Source of the DNA: Sindora glabra
Taxonomy: Eukaryota > Streptophyta > Magnoliopsida > Fabales > Fabaceae
Direction: 5' to 3'
Assembly (NCBI GenBank): GCA_020226215.1
Contig: CM035232.1
Location: forward strand, 75,758,130 to 75,822,129
DNA length: 64,000 nt
A program made the position numbers and the translations under genes. The notes under the pieces were generated by a model. That model did not search any database and had not been told where the DNA came from. It worked only from the letters and a program-made list of their open reading frames with translations. Below, one piece after another: positions 1 through 13,500 of the stretch; position 1 is the stretch's first letter, and every line of letters starts with the position of its first letter.

Positions 1-1466
1 TCCATCAAGTTTCTTGCAAAGTAACCTAGGTTTCCCTTCATCTCCTACAAGTTTTTATGGAAAATTTCTTTTCAAAGATCCTAAAAATTAGTTTATTTTA
101 CTAAAGTTGCTACTCCAATAGGTCTTTTGAAAGGTTAGAGAATTAAAAATTTAAGGTGAGTGGCAACTATCCCTTGTTCCTTTGAGTTTTTTCATGAAAG
201 GTGAAGAATATAATGATGTATACTATTATAAATGTGAAGTTGATTATGGTGCTATGTGGTTTAGTTTTGGCATTATGTAAATGTTAATATGATGATATGA
301 TGTTGGCATTTTAGTGCTAATATTTGTAGGAAAATATTCCTTAAGTTTCCTCAAGAGATGATAACAGGGTTTTGTTGAGTTTGGAAACAAAACTTTAAAA
401 GGAGGATTAATAACATATTTTTCTAGTACTTTTAGAACCAAGGCTTAGGAATTACTAATATTTCAATTTTTCTATTTAATATTACAAATAGTGTTAAGAT
501 AGGTGTGGAAAGAATTATGAATTTTTGAAAAATTTTAGAGATATAAAAAGTAAATTTTTATGGACCTTGGATACTAGAGTTTAAAATAGAATTCTAGGTT
601 TTGTACTTTGAAGTTTGGTGCTATTTGTGTAATAATTTGATTAAGAAAATTTAAAGTAATTGATGTTCTTTTGATATTAACATGTTAAGCTTTTATAAAA
701 ATTTGGTACCAATTGGAATTGATTTGGATGCTAAAAAGACATTTCGATTACAACAATTCCAAAATTGCTCATTTTTGGCAACCCTGTGTATTTGGTTCTA
801 TATGAATAGCATCAATGTGATATTTTAATAAAATAATTGAAGTTTTCCATTATTTAACATGTTAGGGATATTGTATGAAATTTTGGTAATGATCAGAAAA
901 GATTTGAATGTTAAAAAAAGGGGGTTTTCATTGCAACTACCCCTGTGTTACCCTATTCTAAAATTGATGTTTTTAGCATTATGTGATCAGTACCCATGAA
1001 TAAGAGAGTTGTAAAATAATTGATGTTTGATGAATAGTAATATGTTAGAAGAATTAAGTAAAATTTTGGTATAAATTTGAATTAATTTGGGAGCCTTAAA
1101 GGCATGAAATTATAGGAGTATTCATACTATCTAACAAGCTAAATATTTGATATTTCTTGTTAAGAAACATTGCAAGAAATTAAAGTTTATGATATAGTTG
1201 ATGATGTTTTAGCTATAATTGATAGTCATTCGAGAAAGTTAAGTGTTCTCACTACCTTGAATGAAAAGGTTGTATATCAACCTTTGAAATAATGATATGT
1301 GATGATGATAGTTGAATACATGAGAATGAAAAATTTTGTTAACGAAACTCTTATGGCATAGTTAGTATTTTTTTTCAATATCCAATGAAATGAATGATCA
1401 ATGCTTATGCCATCTTATCATTGCTCATTGCGAATATAATTTGTGGGGGGAGCTATACATCCTTTA

Positions 1467-4362
1467 TGTAATGCCTTGAATTTTTAATTCTATCACTTGA
1501 ATCTCTAAATTCTGAGACTGTAGAAATGAAGAGCACATTTGAATTAGCTTGGTAGGTGAATCTTAAGTTGAAAGAAATTAAGTGTAAGTGTAATCAAAAT
1601 TTTAAAGGAAAAAAGGTAATAGAAAAGGAATTAATTTCCCTAAATAGTATAGATGATTAAAGGAGGTTAGAAAATCCTAGAAAGGGGAGTTGTTTAAGTC
1701 TGACAGTGTAAGAAATTTTTAAACAGATAGAAATCCTATAGACCAAATTGCAAAAGTGCAAAATCGGGTGTGAATTAAAATGTGAATAACCAAGAATTTG
1801 GGAGTTAAAGTGTGAATAACCAAGAATTTAGGAGTTAAAGTGTGAATAACCAAGAATTTGAGATCTAATATGTAATTTTATTTAGTGTGGCCAAAGACAC
1901 ATGACAAGTGTCATTATTAGAAGAAAATGGCAATAATAGCCTTACTAATTAGTGAGAAAGGACCAAAATACCCTTATAATTATAAAAAATGATCAAAATA
2001 CTCTTAAAGCTTCATGAAAACTCTTCCTCCTTCTCCTTTCTTCTCCAAAGCCATGAGTTACCTCCATGAGAGCTCTAAAATTGTGATCTAGAGAGAAGGA
2101 AGAGAGAGAAAATTTCTTTTAACTTTTTCATCTAAAAATAGTGAGATTTAGGCTTAGGTGTAGAAGACAAAGTTGCTCCTCTCATTAAGCTCTATCACAT
2201 GGTGTATTTAGGTTGAAGAAATCTCCAAAGTTGATCAAGTTTGGTGAGTTTCAAGTGTGGATTTTCAAGTTGCTCCAAGAGGTAAAAATGTTCTCCTTTA
2301 AAAGCTTTTTAATGTACTCTTTTTAGTTTCCTAAAATTTTGATGTTGGTGTGGTCAAAGGAGGTTGACCGTGGAGTTTTGGATGATTTGAGCATGTCTAA
2401 TGATGTTTTGGATGTTGTTATGTTGATCTATGGCTTTGGTTTGGTGTAAAAACAACAAGAAATCATGATGTACAAACTAGGGTTTTAGAGGTATAATGGT
2501 GTATGTATGGATTTGGCATGATTTGTTTGGAATTTAGCTAAATTGATGAAATTAGAATGATTCTTATGAATTATGGAGCCTATGGAAGATGAGATTATGA
2601 ATTATGAAAGTTTGTGTGAAAATCTCCTTTTGAAAGCCAAAACCATAAGCATGGGAAAGGAAGGAGGGAAGGAGTTTTAGCCATTTAATTGTGCTTTTGG
2701 AAGTTTGGAATAATGTATTATAATAAAATTTAGGAAGTATTGGAATGTATATTAAAATTTGGACTTCTTTCATAGTTTAGTGTATGTGAAGGAAGTGAAG
2801 AATGCATGAAATTTAAGAAAAATGATGGTGTTCTAATAAGAATTATAATGTTTATTTATGTAGAGTAAGAAAAGTGGCAAGTTGGAAAGGCAAAGGGATT
2901 GTAGAGAAATTTCTAAGTGAGGGCAAAGAAATCATCATTATTGGAAGCTTTTAAAAGGTAGTTAGCTTTATCCTTAAGCTCTATTTTTCATTTATATATT
3001 TTCTATATTTTATGCCATTGTATGGAATGTGTATGAAATTGTTGTGTGCGTATTCCGGAAAGACAGTAAAATACTGTGTAAGGCCTATGGCCCGAGTTCC
3101 CTGGGATGATAATGAAATTGCTGTGTGCGGTACTTACGACCTGAGTGCTGTGTGCGTGAGGCCTAGGTACGATTATCTGTGATGGCCATCTAGATATCTA
3201 TATGAGTCCTTGAATGGGCTTAATGATTGCTGTGTGCAGTGCATATTTCTTACAATGGTATGAAATAGTGTGATAAATGATTATTTGATTTTGGAAATGT
3301 ATGATTTATTTGCTTAAGGATCTAGAATGACTTAATATGTTTTTCTTACAATAGCTGGCTACTGGGAAACTTTGTCTCTTATGTTTCTATATTCTTTACT
3401 AACCATTCCAGGTGATGCTTCCAAAGGCCCTCTTGACAAGAAAGTATAATGTCTTGAAGTTGCATTAGAATGTTCATAGAGTTTATGATGTTAGTATGTA
3501 TTGGATATGTGTCTTGTAAGTTGAAATTTTTGTATAATTATGTGACCCTTGCCTATGTTGTATGAAATACATGAATTTGAGGTATAATGAATTATTTTGG
3601 ATTAGTAAGCCTTAAATATGCAATGTGTGTGAAGTTAGAAAAATAACCAAATGAATAGTAAATGACTAAATGAACAGTGAACTCATAGGGTAGTAAGCTG
3701 AGTATGTTTGCAGGGATTTTTGGCTGAGATATGATCCTATAAAAATTATGAAAAAATTCATGAGTGAACTTAATTTATTTATCATCCTATGTGACAAAAT
3801 TTATCTTAAAATAAGTTCATTTGCTATCGGAAATTATTACACGTTTTGGACTGCCCTGTTCTCATCACAGTGCTGAATATAAATTGTAACTTAGTATTCT
3901 GAAGGAGTAAATGGATGATTTTTTATCTGAAAATTTTATGGAAAGTATTTAACATGTTTATAAAGTCCCATACCAAATTTGACCTTAATCGGAGTTGATT
4001 TAGCCCCTGAACTAAGGGCTTACTTTTACAGTTGTAAATTCTGGACAGCACTCGAATAGGAATACTTTTTTGTGAATTTTGAAGGGACAAATGATGTCTA
4101 AATTATGTCAAATTTTTAAAGGATTAATCCAACACGTGAAAGGTTCATAATAATAAATTTCATGATTTTTGGATTTCTACAAAATAGTTTTTCATATTTT
4201 TGAAGTTAGTTTAGTAATTTTGGAAATGAGCAGTAAATTTTTGAAACTCAAAATCTGTAATACTTTATTTCCTAAAATCTTAAATTGACTTCTGAAAGAC
4301 CTAATTGTGTAACAATTACCTATTTAATGAGGATTAAGGCATTAATAAGTAAGGGAGTTACA
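1467..4362 (+). mobile_element. Solo LTR of another chromovirus-type family, TSD CTTTA
   Basis: This 2896-bp block starts TGTAATGCC and ends GAGTTACA. It is flanked by perfect 5-bp direct repeats CTTTA (1462-1466 and 4363-4367). Removing it restores continuity of the surrounding LTR-A relative to its inverted partner near 5990. It has no internal coding region, so it is a solo LTR left by LTR-LTR recombination. Plus orientation is inferred from a TATA-like ATTATAAAAAATG near 1978-1991 followed by a pyrimidine-rich leader (about 2020-2045), and from an acceptor-like CATTCCAGGTGATG near 3405, a layout common in Tekay-type LTRs. GC-richer blocks with repeated GCTGTGTGCG lie at about 3040-3240. 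Confidence 0.88.
1771..1860 (+). repeat. Tandem repeat, three 30-bp units
   Basis: Three head-to-tail copies share the core GTGAATAACCAAGAATTT, at 1771-1800, 1801-1830 and 1831-1860. They differ by only a few bases. They lie in the U3-like part of the solo LTR, about 120-200 bp before its TATA-like site, so they could be promoter repeats. That role is inference. Confidence 0.9.
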
Positions 4363-5990
4363 CTTTACAAAAAAGGAGAGGTGTGATAAAGGTAAGAGGA
4401 ATAAGGTTGTGGCTTCATGCTTAGGGTAAAGAGGGATAAAGTTGATTGAAGATATAAGGTGAAACCTATATACCAATTATAGTTATTTTCTTTAACAAAC
4501 TTCATAAATATTATACATAAGAGCTATAATATATAAATAAGAACTTTACTCAATCATTATACATTGTTATATATCTAATCTTTTATGGCAAAAACTCTTT
4601 AGAAAAAGGACAAAAGTAGCCATTCATTGAGTATTTCATTACTCATACTCTTTATTATATTTTATTTAAAGATATAGAATATAGATCTCACGAGAATGAT
4701 TGACACTTGTGTAAGAATTTTCCTTTCACCGTAAAAAACCTTCCAAATAATATTTTGCTATAAACTCCAAATGCCTATAGTAGGTTGCTGAGTAGATTAC
4801 ACTATAAAACTTAGAAAGATAAATTTTAAGCTCAACCCTTTCTTAGCCAATTTCATTCAACAAATCCATTTACTAGAAGAAATAACTAAAATTTCTAGTT
4901 TAGTTAATATGTTAACTTCTCATTCTTTCTCATCTATAGAATTAAATCCTGAGAAAGTCAGTGAATGGAAATAGATTGGTCCTAGTTAGGGGTTTTACCT
5001 TTTGGTAGTACTTGTGTACAAATTTATGTTTTCAAAAAATTTGCACTCTTGTATAAATTTCCTTTAGTATATGTAAATTATGTTTTGAACTTCCTTCTGC
5101 ATGTGCAAGTAGTATTGTTTGCTATAAATGCTTATTTATACTCTTAGTAAAGTTAAGAAAGTAAATGAGTCAAAAGTGTTTTAAAGGCTTGTAAAGACAT
5201 CTAGTTAATGTATTAATACTAAGAGTATAAATATGCAGTTTTAGAAAATAATACTACTTACACGTGCATAAGGAAGTTTAAAACACGATTTACATATACT
5301 AAAAATATTTATGCAAGATTGCAAAATTTTTTTCTTAAAACATAAATTTGTACACAAGTAATATCAGAAAGCAAATCCTTAACAAGGATCGATTTGTTTC
5401 CATTCACTATCCTCCTTAGGATTTGATTCCATCGATGAGGAAGAAGGATAAGTTGACATATTGATCAAGCTATAATTACTAGTTATACTTTCCAATGAAT
5501 GTGTTTGCTGAATAGGATGGCTAGGAAAGGATTAAGCTTGGAATTTATTTTTTTAAGCTTTATAGGGTAATTACTAAGGAACCTACTATAAACAATCGGA
5601 GATAAAATATTATTTGGAAAGTTCCCTATGTTGGAAGGAAGGTTCGTGCATTGGTGTTAGTTATTTTCGTGAAATCTATGTTCTGTATCTTTAAATAAAA
5701 TACAACAAAAAAAGTATGAGTAATGAAATACTTAGTGAATGGATATTTTTCTCCTTTTTCTAAGGAGTTTTTGCCATTAAAGATCAAATATATAATAATG
5801 TATAATAATTGAGTAAAGCTATTATATACTTATTGTAACTCTTATGTATAATATTTATAAAATTTGTTAAAGAGAATGATTATAGTTGGTATATAAGTTT
5901 CACATTATATCTTTAATCTAGCTTTATTCCTTGCCATCCTACGCATATAGCTACAAACCTTATCCCTCTAATCCTTACCATGCCTTTCCT
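4363..5990. repeat. Core of imperfect palindrome; centre loop 5151-5212
   Basis: Left text ending GCTTATTTATACTCTTAGTAA (about 5129-5150) is mirrored by TTAATACTAAGAGTATAAATATGC (from 5213), and the match continues outward for about 2.2 kb per arm once the solo LTR at 1467-4362 is discounted. The 62-bp loop belongs to the plus-strand LTR-A copy. The arms differ by visible substitutions and small indels (by eye roughly a tenth or more of sites), so they are not a recent perfect duplication. Confidence 0.8.
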
Positions 5991-7793
5991 TCTCTGATAA
6001 GGATGCATATCTTCCCCCATAAATCATATTCATGATGAACAATAATAATATTCCATAAGCATTAATTATTCATTTCATTGGATATTGGTAAAAATACCAA
6101 CTATGCAATAAGAGTTTTGTTAATAAAATTTACCATTCTCATGTATTTAACTTTCATTATCACATATCATTATGTCCAAGGTTGATATACAACCTTTCCA
6201 TTCAAGATAGTGAGATATCAAATATTTATTGTTCATAAACTTTATCAACATTTCTTAATAAACTTTAATTCCTTGCAACATTTCTTAATAAGAAATATCA
6301 AATATTTAACTTGTTGGGTTGCATGAATACTCTTACACTCTAATGCCTTTAAAGCTCCCAAATTAATTTAAATTTTTACTAAAATTCTACCAAATACTTC
6401 TAACATATTACTATTGATCAAACATAAATTATTTTGTTACTTTCTCATTCATAGGTATTGTTCACATAGTACTAAAAATGTAAATTTCAAAACAAGACAA
6501 CACATGAGTAGTTGTAATAAAAGCCCTTTTTATCATTCATGTCCCATTCAATCATTACCAAATTTTTATACAATATTCCTAACATGTTAAGTAATGGGAA
6601 AATTCAATTATTTTACAAAAATATCACATTGGCACTATTCATACAAAACCAAATACACAAGGTTGCCAAAATTGGGCAATTTTAGAGCTATTGTAATAAA
6701 GGAGCCTTTTAGCATCCAAATCAATTGTAATTGCCACTAAATTTTTATACAAGCTTACTAACATATTAATAGCTAAAGAAAATCAATTATATTAAAATTT
6801 TTGAATCAAATTATTATACAAATGACACCAAACTTTAGAACATAGTACCCAAAATTTATTTTGAACTTTTATAACTAAAGTCCATAAAAATTCATTTTCA
6901 TTCTCTAAAATTTTCTAAAAATTCCCAATTCCTTCCACACCTATATTAACACTATTTGTGACATGAAAATACTAAAAATTAAAATTTTAGCAATTCCTAA
7001 CCCTTGATTCTAAAGAGTATTAGAAAATATGCTATAATCCTCCTTTGAAAGTTTGTTCCTAAACCTAACAAATCCCTATTGTCTTCTCTTTAGGAAACCT
7101 AATGGATCCTTACCTACTAATATGGGCACTAAAATACTAATATCATATCATTATATCAACATTTATATAATGCTAAAATTAAACCATATAATACCATAAA
7201 TTAACTTAACATCTATAATAGTATATATTTTCATATTCTTTACCTTTCACGAGAAAACTAAAAGGAACATAGGATAGTTGCCACTCACTTTAAATTTTTT
7301 ATTCTTTAACCTTTCAAAAGACCTCTTGGAGTAGAAACTTCACTAAAATAAACTAAGTTTTAGGAGTCTTGAAGAGAAAATTTCCATAAAACTTAAAAGA
7401 GATGAAGGGAAACCTTGGTTACCTTGCAGGAAACTTGATGGAATCACTTGGAAAACCTTTTGGAAATTGTTGGAAGCTTGAAAATCCTCCTTGAAAACCC
7501 TAGGAGTATCACATTTTTGGATTGACGAGAAAGTAGAAATTTTTTTTCACAAAATGGCCTCAACTACCTTAAGCTACTTCTTTTTTATATCTTTTTTGTA
7601 TAAATGTAGTGACAAATTGTCACATGGTGCATGGCATTTTTAGAGTTGGAAATTAGACATTAATCTTCTCATAACCACTTAAACTTGGCTAAATATATTA
7701 TCTAGAATCAAACACTAATAAATACCCCTAATTTTTTATTTATTTACCTAATTACCATTGGCTTGCTTTATAAGTTTAGGGTTTACTTGGGCC

Positions 7794-7867
<74 letters not shown>

Positions 7868-8218
7868 TTGTCTTCTAGGTTAGAATTGGGCCTAAAAATT
7901 TGAGCCAAATTAGCCCAAATGAAACAAGTTGATTTATTTTAATTTTGGGTCAAATCTTTTAGTTTTTGGCCTACCCGAGCCCTAATTTTTTATTAGGCCT
8001 TTATATAATTTTCTAAAACTTAGTATTAGGTTTTTAATTAGATTTGAATCCATACTAGTACCTAATATATTTTCTACAAAAATTTTAATTAGATGTACAT
8101 TCAAACTATCTTTACAATTTGCCCAAATTTCACTTGATTACCTTACTAATTTTCTATTGAAGGCATTTTCTAGTCAAAATTCATTCTTAAACTTTCTTAC
8201 TTTATTTAGGGTATTAAA
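5213..8218 (-). mobile_element. 3' LTR (LTR-A) of minus-strand chromovirus B
   Basis: This LTR is read on the minus strand. Its right end (coding 5' end) shows the family start in decayed form: GGGTATTAAA here against GGAGTATTACA in the copy ending at 13701, the complement of TGTAATAC. A purine tract on the minus strand abuts it at 8219-8236, marking it as the 3' LTR of the pol-bearing element to its right. The left end is truncated at the palindrome centre. No genes lie inside. Confidence 0.8.
7794..7868. repeat. (TTA)25 microsatellite
   Basis: This is an uninterrupted run of about 25 TTA units inside the 5' part of the minus-strand LTR-A. Other LTR-A copies lack it, so it expanded locally after insertion. 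Confidence 0.95.
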
Positions 8219-8236
8219 AGTTCTCCCCCTTTCAAG
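8219..8236 (-). promoter_or_regulatory. Polypurine tract of element B
   Basis: The plus strand reads AGTTCTCCCCCTTTCAAG, so the minus strand carries GAAAGGGGGAGAA directly before the LTR. This is the expected plus-strand DNA primer of a Ty3 element. Confidence 0.75.
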
Positions 8237-8289
8237 AAAATTTATTTTAAAATTTTCAAGGAATCAGAAGGTGATATACAGAATTATTA

Positions 8290-9850
8290 ATAGGATGCGT
8301 ACAAATTTTAGATAAAATCTTACTAAATAAAATTGAATACTTTTCTTTCATGTCCTTTTCTAATTTCTACATGGCTTCCTACGCTCTATGTTTCTCCCAT
8401 ATCACTTTTAAATCTCTTTGGATTGTAACTTCCTCACTTGTTTGTCAATGATATGAATGGGTCGCTCTTTATGAACTAATTTCTAATCTAATTCTATTGG
8501 TACCTCTTTCATCCCATGGGATTCATCTAGAACATATTTTCTCAAGATCGGCATATGGAAAACCAAATGAACTGCTTTCATATTTTCTGGTAGTCCCAAC
8601 TAATAGGTAACATTTCTAATTTAATTCATGATCATATAAGGACCCACATACCTCAGGGTTAATTTCCCTTTCTTTTCAAATCTCATTATTCCTTTCATTG
8701 ATGAAACTTTTAAGAATACACAATCACCTTCTTGAAATTCCAATTCCTTTTACTTATTATCTACGTAAGATTTATGCTTGGAGCTGCTTGTAATTTTTCT
8801 TTGATGATTTGAACCTTGTTAATAGCATCCTTAACTAGGTCAAAACCAATTATTTTAGCCTCCTATAATTCAAATCATATAATAGGTGATCTGTATTTTC
8901 TACTATACAAAGCTTTAAATGAAGTCATTTGTATACTAGTATGGTAGCTATTATTATATGCAAATTTCATCAGTGGCAAATGTATATCCCAATTCCCCTA
9001 AAATTTGATTGTATAGACTCTAAGCATATCTTTTAAGGTCTAAATTGTTCTTTTAGACTATCCATCAGTTTATGGATAAAATGCTATACTAAATTATAGT
9101 TGAGTTAAGTACTTAATGTCTCTTGAAATGACTATTGGAATTAAGAGGTAAATTGCAATCCTTAGTTAGAAATGATTGTGAGTGGTACTACATGTATTAC
9201 AATAATTTTATCCATATAAAATTGAGCATATTGTGACATGGTGTATATTGTCTTTACTAGTAGGAAATGTGTAGTCTTTGTAAAACAATCCATGATTAAC
9301 CATATAGAATCATATCCCTTATTGCTTTATGGTAATCTAACTATATAATTCATTGTAATATTCTTACACTTTCATCTAGGAATGTAAATGTTTAATAAAG
9401 TCCTATTGAGCATTAGTGCTGTGCTTTTACTTATTAGTAGGTCAAGCATTTAATTACATATTCTCACACATCTTTCTTTATTTTATTTTGGCAATACACA
9501 TTTCTCAAATATTGATATATCTTTGTTGCACTAGGATGCATTGAATAGGATAATTCATGAGCCTTTTTCAATACTTCCTTTCTTAGAATTATGGAAACCT
9601 ATAATCAATTTATGTTCTTTATCACTCTATCTTCATTCGCTACTAGGTTAGTCTCCTTTTCACTAATAGTTTTTTTCTTTAATTGCTCATACAAAAGGTC
9701 TTCTTTTTGAATTGCTTTGATTTGATTTATTATGGAGAATGTAACATAATGCAAGTTAGAGCTACATTTCCATTTCCTTTTAACTCTTTCCCTTTGCTTT
9801 TGGGATCTTTTCAATTTAAGGTGTTAATAATTGCATTAGCCTTGTTTGGA
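8290..9850 (-). pseudogene. pol: Integrase and chromodomain of Tekay/Del chromovirus B (decayed)
   Basis: Minus-strand translation, with many stops and shifts, gives the end of a chromovirus integrase. About 8610-8490 reads like PENMKAVHLVFHMPILRKYV followed by LDESH, the family block between integrase and chromodomain. About 8470-8340 reads like IHIIDKQVRKLQSKEI and continues into the position where the chromodomain (binding of methylated H3K9 in intact relatives) lies. The integrase catalytic part spans roughly 8620-9600 but is too eroded to point to DDE residues with confidence. The same block occurs in element G (58471-60860), which helped to delimit it. No open frame exceeds about 70 residues, so this is a dead copy. 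Confidence 0.75.
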
Positions 9851-9904
9851 TAATTGCAAATGAAATAGTCATAATCTTTCATAAACTCCATCCACCTTTT
9901 TTTT

Positions 9905-10576
9905 TTATCTCATATTAAGTTCCTTTTGCTTAAAAATATATTTAACACTCTTATGATCATTATAGATTTCACAAGTAGCCCCATATAAATAATGTCTCCA
10001 TATATTCAAGGCAAACACTACAATTGCTATTTCCAAGTTAAAAGTGGGATAATTCGTCTCATATTTCTTTAATTGGCAAGATACATAGGCTATCACTCTA
10101 CTGTGCTCCATTAACATGCATCCCAATCCCATTTTAGATACATCACAATAGATTGTATATTTTTCCACACTATTAAGCAACGCCAACATTAAGGTGGAAG
10201 TTAGACATTCTTTTAATCTTTGAAAACTTTTCTCACAATCATCATTCCATGCAAACTTGACTCCTTTACGAGTCAATTTGGTCACTAGTACAACTATTTT
10301 TGAGAAATCTTTTACAAATTTTCTATTATATTAGGCTAGTCTAAGAAAACTATGTATTTCCATCATTAAGGATGGTTACAGCCATTTGGGCATAGCTTTA
10401 ACCTTTTAAGGATCTACTTATATTCCTTCTTACGAAATTACATAGCTTAAGAAATGCACTTTCTTTATCTAGAACTCACACTTTGAAAATTTTGAATACG
10501 ACTTATGCTCCCTTAACATTTGTAGTGTGATTCTTAGATGTTGCATATATTCTTCTTCACTCTTGGAATATATTAA
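9905..10576 (-). pseudogene. pol: RNase H and C-terminal reverse transcriptase of chromovirus B
   Basis: The largest open piece, 9905-10285 (126 codons, minus), is a recognisable Ty3 RNase H. It has an acidic residue in IYCDVSKMGLGCML, the FNLEIAIVVFALNIWRHYLYG-type helix with a glutamate, an aspartate in IYNDHKSVKYIF, and it ends KQKELNMR, the Tekay/Del junction to integrase. Between 10286 and 10576 the thumb of the RT continues in broken frames. It stops at the left end of a solo LTR inserted just after the RT catalytic motif, whose other half lies at 13707. It would process RNA-DNA hybrids in a working element; this copy is inactive. Confidence 0.85.
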
Positions 10577-13500
10577 TATCATGACCGAACCCTTGAGTAC
10601 CATGATTAATGTAAAAATACCTGACTTGTATTAATTTATTAGCTAATTATCTTTACTAGCCTTTAAAATATTTCTAACTCTTTATTACTTAACTTTACTA
10701 ATGATCAAAATACGCATTTATGGAAAATAGAATTAGCTAAACATGTAACTGAAAATTTAAAATATAATTTACATGCATAGAAGATTTATACAAGAGTATT
10801 AAAGTTTCACAAAAATATAAAAGTTCACATACAAAAATTGTAAGAAGAGAAAACTCTTATTTTGACCCATCTTATTCCTCTTTAGAGTTTTCCTCAAGAT
10901 CATATTTTATGGATGAGGAAGATAAAGGATTGGCATATAGATAGAATTAACTACTTATTATATCCTTCTAAGAATGGTTAGGCAAAATAGGATTAATGAT
11001 AAAAGGATTTAACTTAAAATTTAGTTTTTTGAGTCCTACATATTAATCAATGTAAGGCCCTAATGTTTTCATTTGGAATATATACTAGAATATAACCTAA
11101 AAGGTTCCTCAAGGTGTCAAGATGGTTTTTGTACAGATATCAGTTATTCCCCAATAATCCATGCTTAGAATTTGTAAATAAAATATCAATAATAAAGAGT
11201 GTGAGTATTAAAATATTCAGTGATTGGCTACTTTCTCCTTTTATAGGATGTTTTCATCATAATAAATCAAAGATATACATAACAATGTAAAATAAACAAA
11301 GATTTAATTTAACTATATTATATCTATTGTAGCTTTTCTATGTAATGTTTACAAAAATTGATTTAAGGAATAACAATAGTTAGTGTATAAGTTTATCCTT
11401 ATATTGTTGGTCTAACCTTATCCCTCGCCACCCTAGGCATTAAGCCACTAACCTAATCTCTTAAACCCTTATCATTCCTTTCCTTCTTTACAAAGGATGA
11501 ATAAATCCCTTTACAAATGAAATTCAAGTTAAGTGATGTCACATTGCCAATTGTAGCATTAATTACTAATTTTAAATTCATAAGGTATGATTAAAATACT
11601 AACTATGCCATAAATTTTAACAAAGTTACCACTTCTCATACATTTAATTTCCTTGATAATATATTATTATATTCAAGGTTGACATATACAACCTTTCCAT
11701 CCATAATAATAGAAATACATAACTCATATGAATAGCTATCAACATGATTCCAATATCATCAACTATTTTATACACTCAAATTCATTTCAACATTTCTCAA
11801 AAGAATTTCAAACAATTACATTACCAATTACCTTGTATGTGTCATGATTTAGTGCCCTTTAGGGCTTCCAAATTAATTTAAAATTTTACTAAAATTTGTC
11901 CTAACATTCCCAACATATATCAATTAATTTGTATTATTTATTCCCATGGATATTATTCACATTAAACTAAAATGAGAAATTCAAAATAGAACAGTGTAAG
12001 GGGAATTTGAAATAAAGACCCCTTTGCAACATTTAAAACAATTCCAATCATCTCTAAGTTTTTTATACAGTATCCCTCACATGTTAAATATTGGAAAACC
12101 TTAATTATTTCACAAATTTTTTGTAATGGTAGTGTTCATGTAGAATCAAAAACATAAAATTACCAAAATTGGATAGATTCATAGCTAGTGTGATGAAGGA
12201 CCCTTTGTGGTATCCAAATAAACAACAATCATTGCCAAATTTTTATACAAACTTACCAACATGTTAATAATAAAAAAACATCAATCATCTTAGATTTTCT
12301 CAATAAAATTAGTGCACAAATAGAACTAAATAGCACCAAACAGAATTCAAAATTCTGTTTAAAACTTATGTAACCAAGGTCCATAAAATTTCACTTTTCA
12401 TATCTCTAAATTCTTTCAAAAATTCCTAAAATTTTGCACACTTATTATGAAAATATTTATGACATGAAAACACTGAAATTTAAAATTTAAACAACTTCTA
12501 ACCATGATTCCAAAAGGCAAATAAAAGCAAATTATTAGACCTTCTAAACAAATCTTATTTCTATAATTTTCCTATGGTAATTTCTTAAAGAAAAGCTTAT
12601 TAATTCATATTTTACTCATTTAATACTATAATATCAATATCATATCCTCATATTAACATTCATACAGTATTAAAATCAAACCCTTCAACTTCACAAGCTA
12701 ACTTATATTCTAACGGCAATTGTCATCAAATTTCTTCACCTTTCATGGAAAACTCAATAGAACAAGGAGTAATTGCCACTCACCTTAAATCCTTAGTTTT
12801 TTAACCGTTCAAATACCTTTTAGAGTAGTAAAAGAGTATCTCTATTCAAATAAATCAAATTTTATAAATTTTGAAGAGGAGATGATCATGAAAAGTTGAA
12901 AAAGATGAAGAAAAACCTAAGTTACCTTATAAAAATTTAATGAAATTATTTGGAGAACCTCTTGAAATTTTTTGATGAGTTAAAAACCCTAGTGGAGTAT
13001 CACTTAGAGGTCATGGTCTTGGCTATAGAAATTCAAAGAATTTGTCTAGAGAAATGTGGCAAAAAGCTTTTATATAAAACCTTATTTTCCAAGGCTTCCA
13101 CTATAGGTATCCTATTTTTTTTAAAAAAAAAAATTGTGGCTAATAATTTAGCACATGGGGCATAATTTTTTAGGCTTTAAAATAAAAATATTTTTCTCAC
13201 AAATCAACTAAAATTTAGCTAAATAAATTGCTTAGAAAATCTTGCAAACAAATGCCTTTAATCTTTCACTTTTTTTACCAAAATGTCATAAGCTTCTTCC
13301 ATAAGATTGGGCCTTTTTTTAGCCTGAATTTTTTAGTTCTAAAAATTATATTTAGGCTACAATAATTTAGGCTAATTCAACCTAATCAAACTAAAATTAT
13401 TTGTTTTAATTTTTGGCCTAGTCTTTAAATTTTTAGACTACCCGGGTTGATTTTAGGCTACCTTAGCCCTTAATTTCCTATTGAGCCTTTTTAAAATTTT

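Larger units (their letters stand above)
1..5212 (+). mobile_element. Chromovirus LTR (family LTR-A), plus orientation, cut by window edge and by a nested solo LTR
   Basis: This is the left arm of a large inverted repeat. Bases 1-1466 and 4363-5150 read as the reverse complement of about 7442-5213, for example the start of the window against the stretch ending near 7442. The same LTR family recurs at 5213-8218, 10577-13701, 22727-30600 and 42999-58470. The 5' end lies outside the window. The arm reads past the palindrome centre to about 5212, where text matching the 3' part of the plus-strand copy near 30490-30540 stops. No coding capacity is seen. Short ORFs here are not conserved between copies. 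Family assignment to Tekay/Del follows from the pol genes attached to other copies. Confidence 0.75.
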
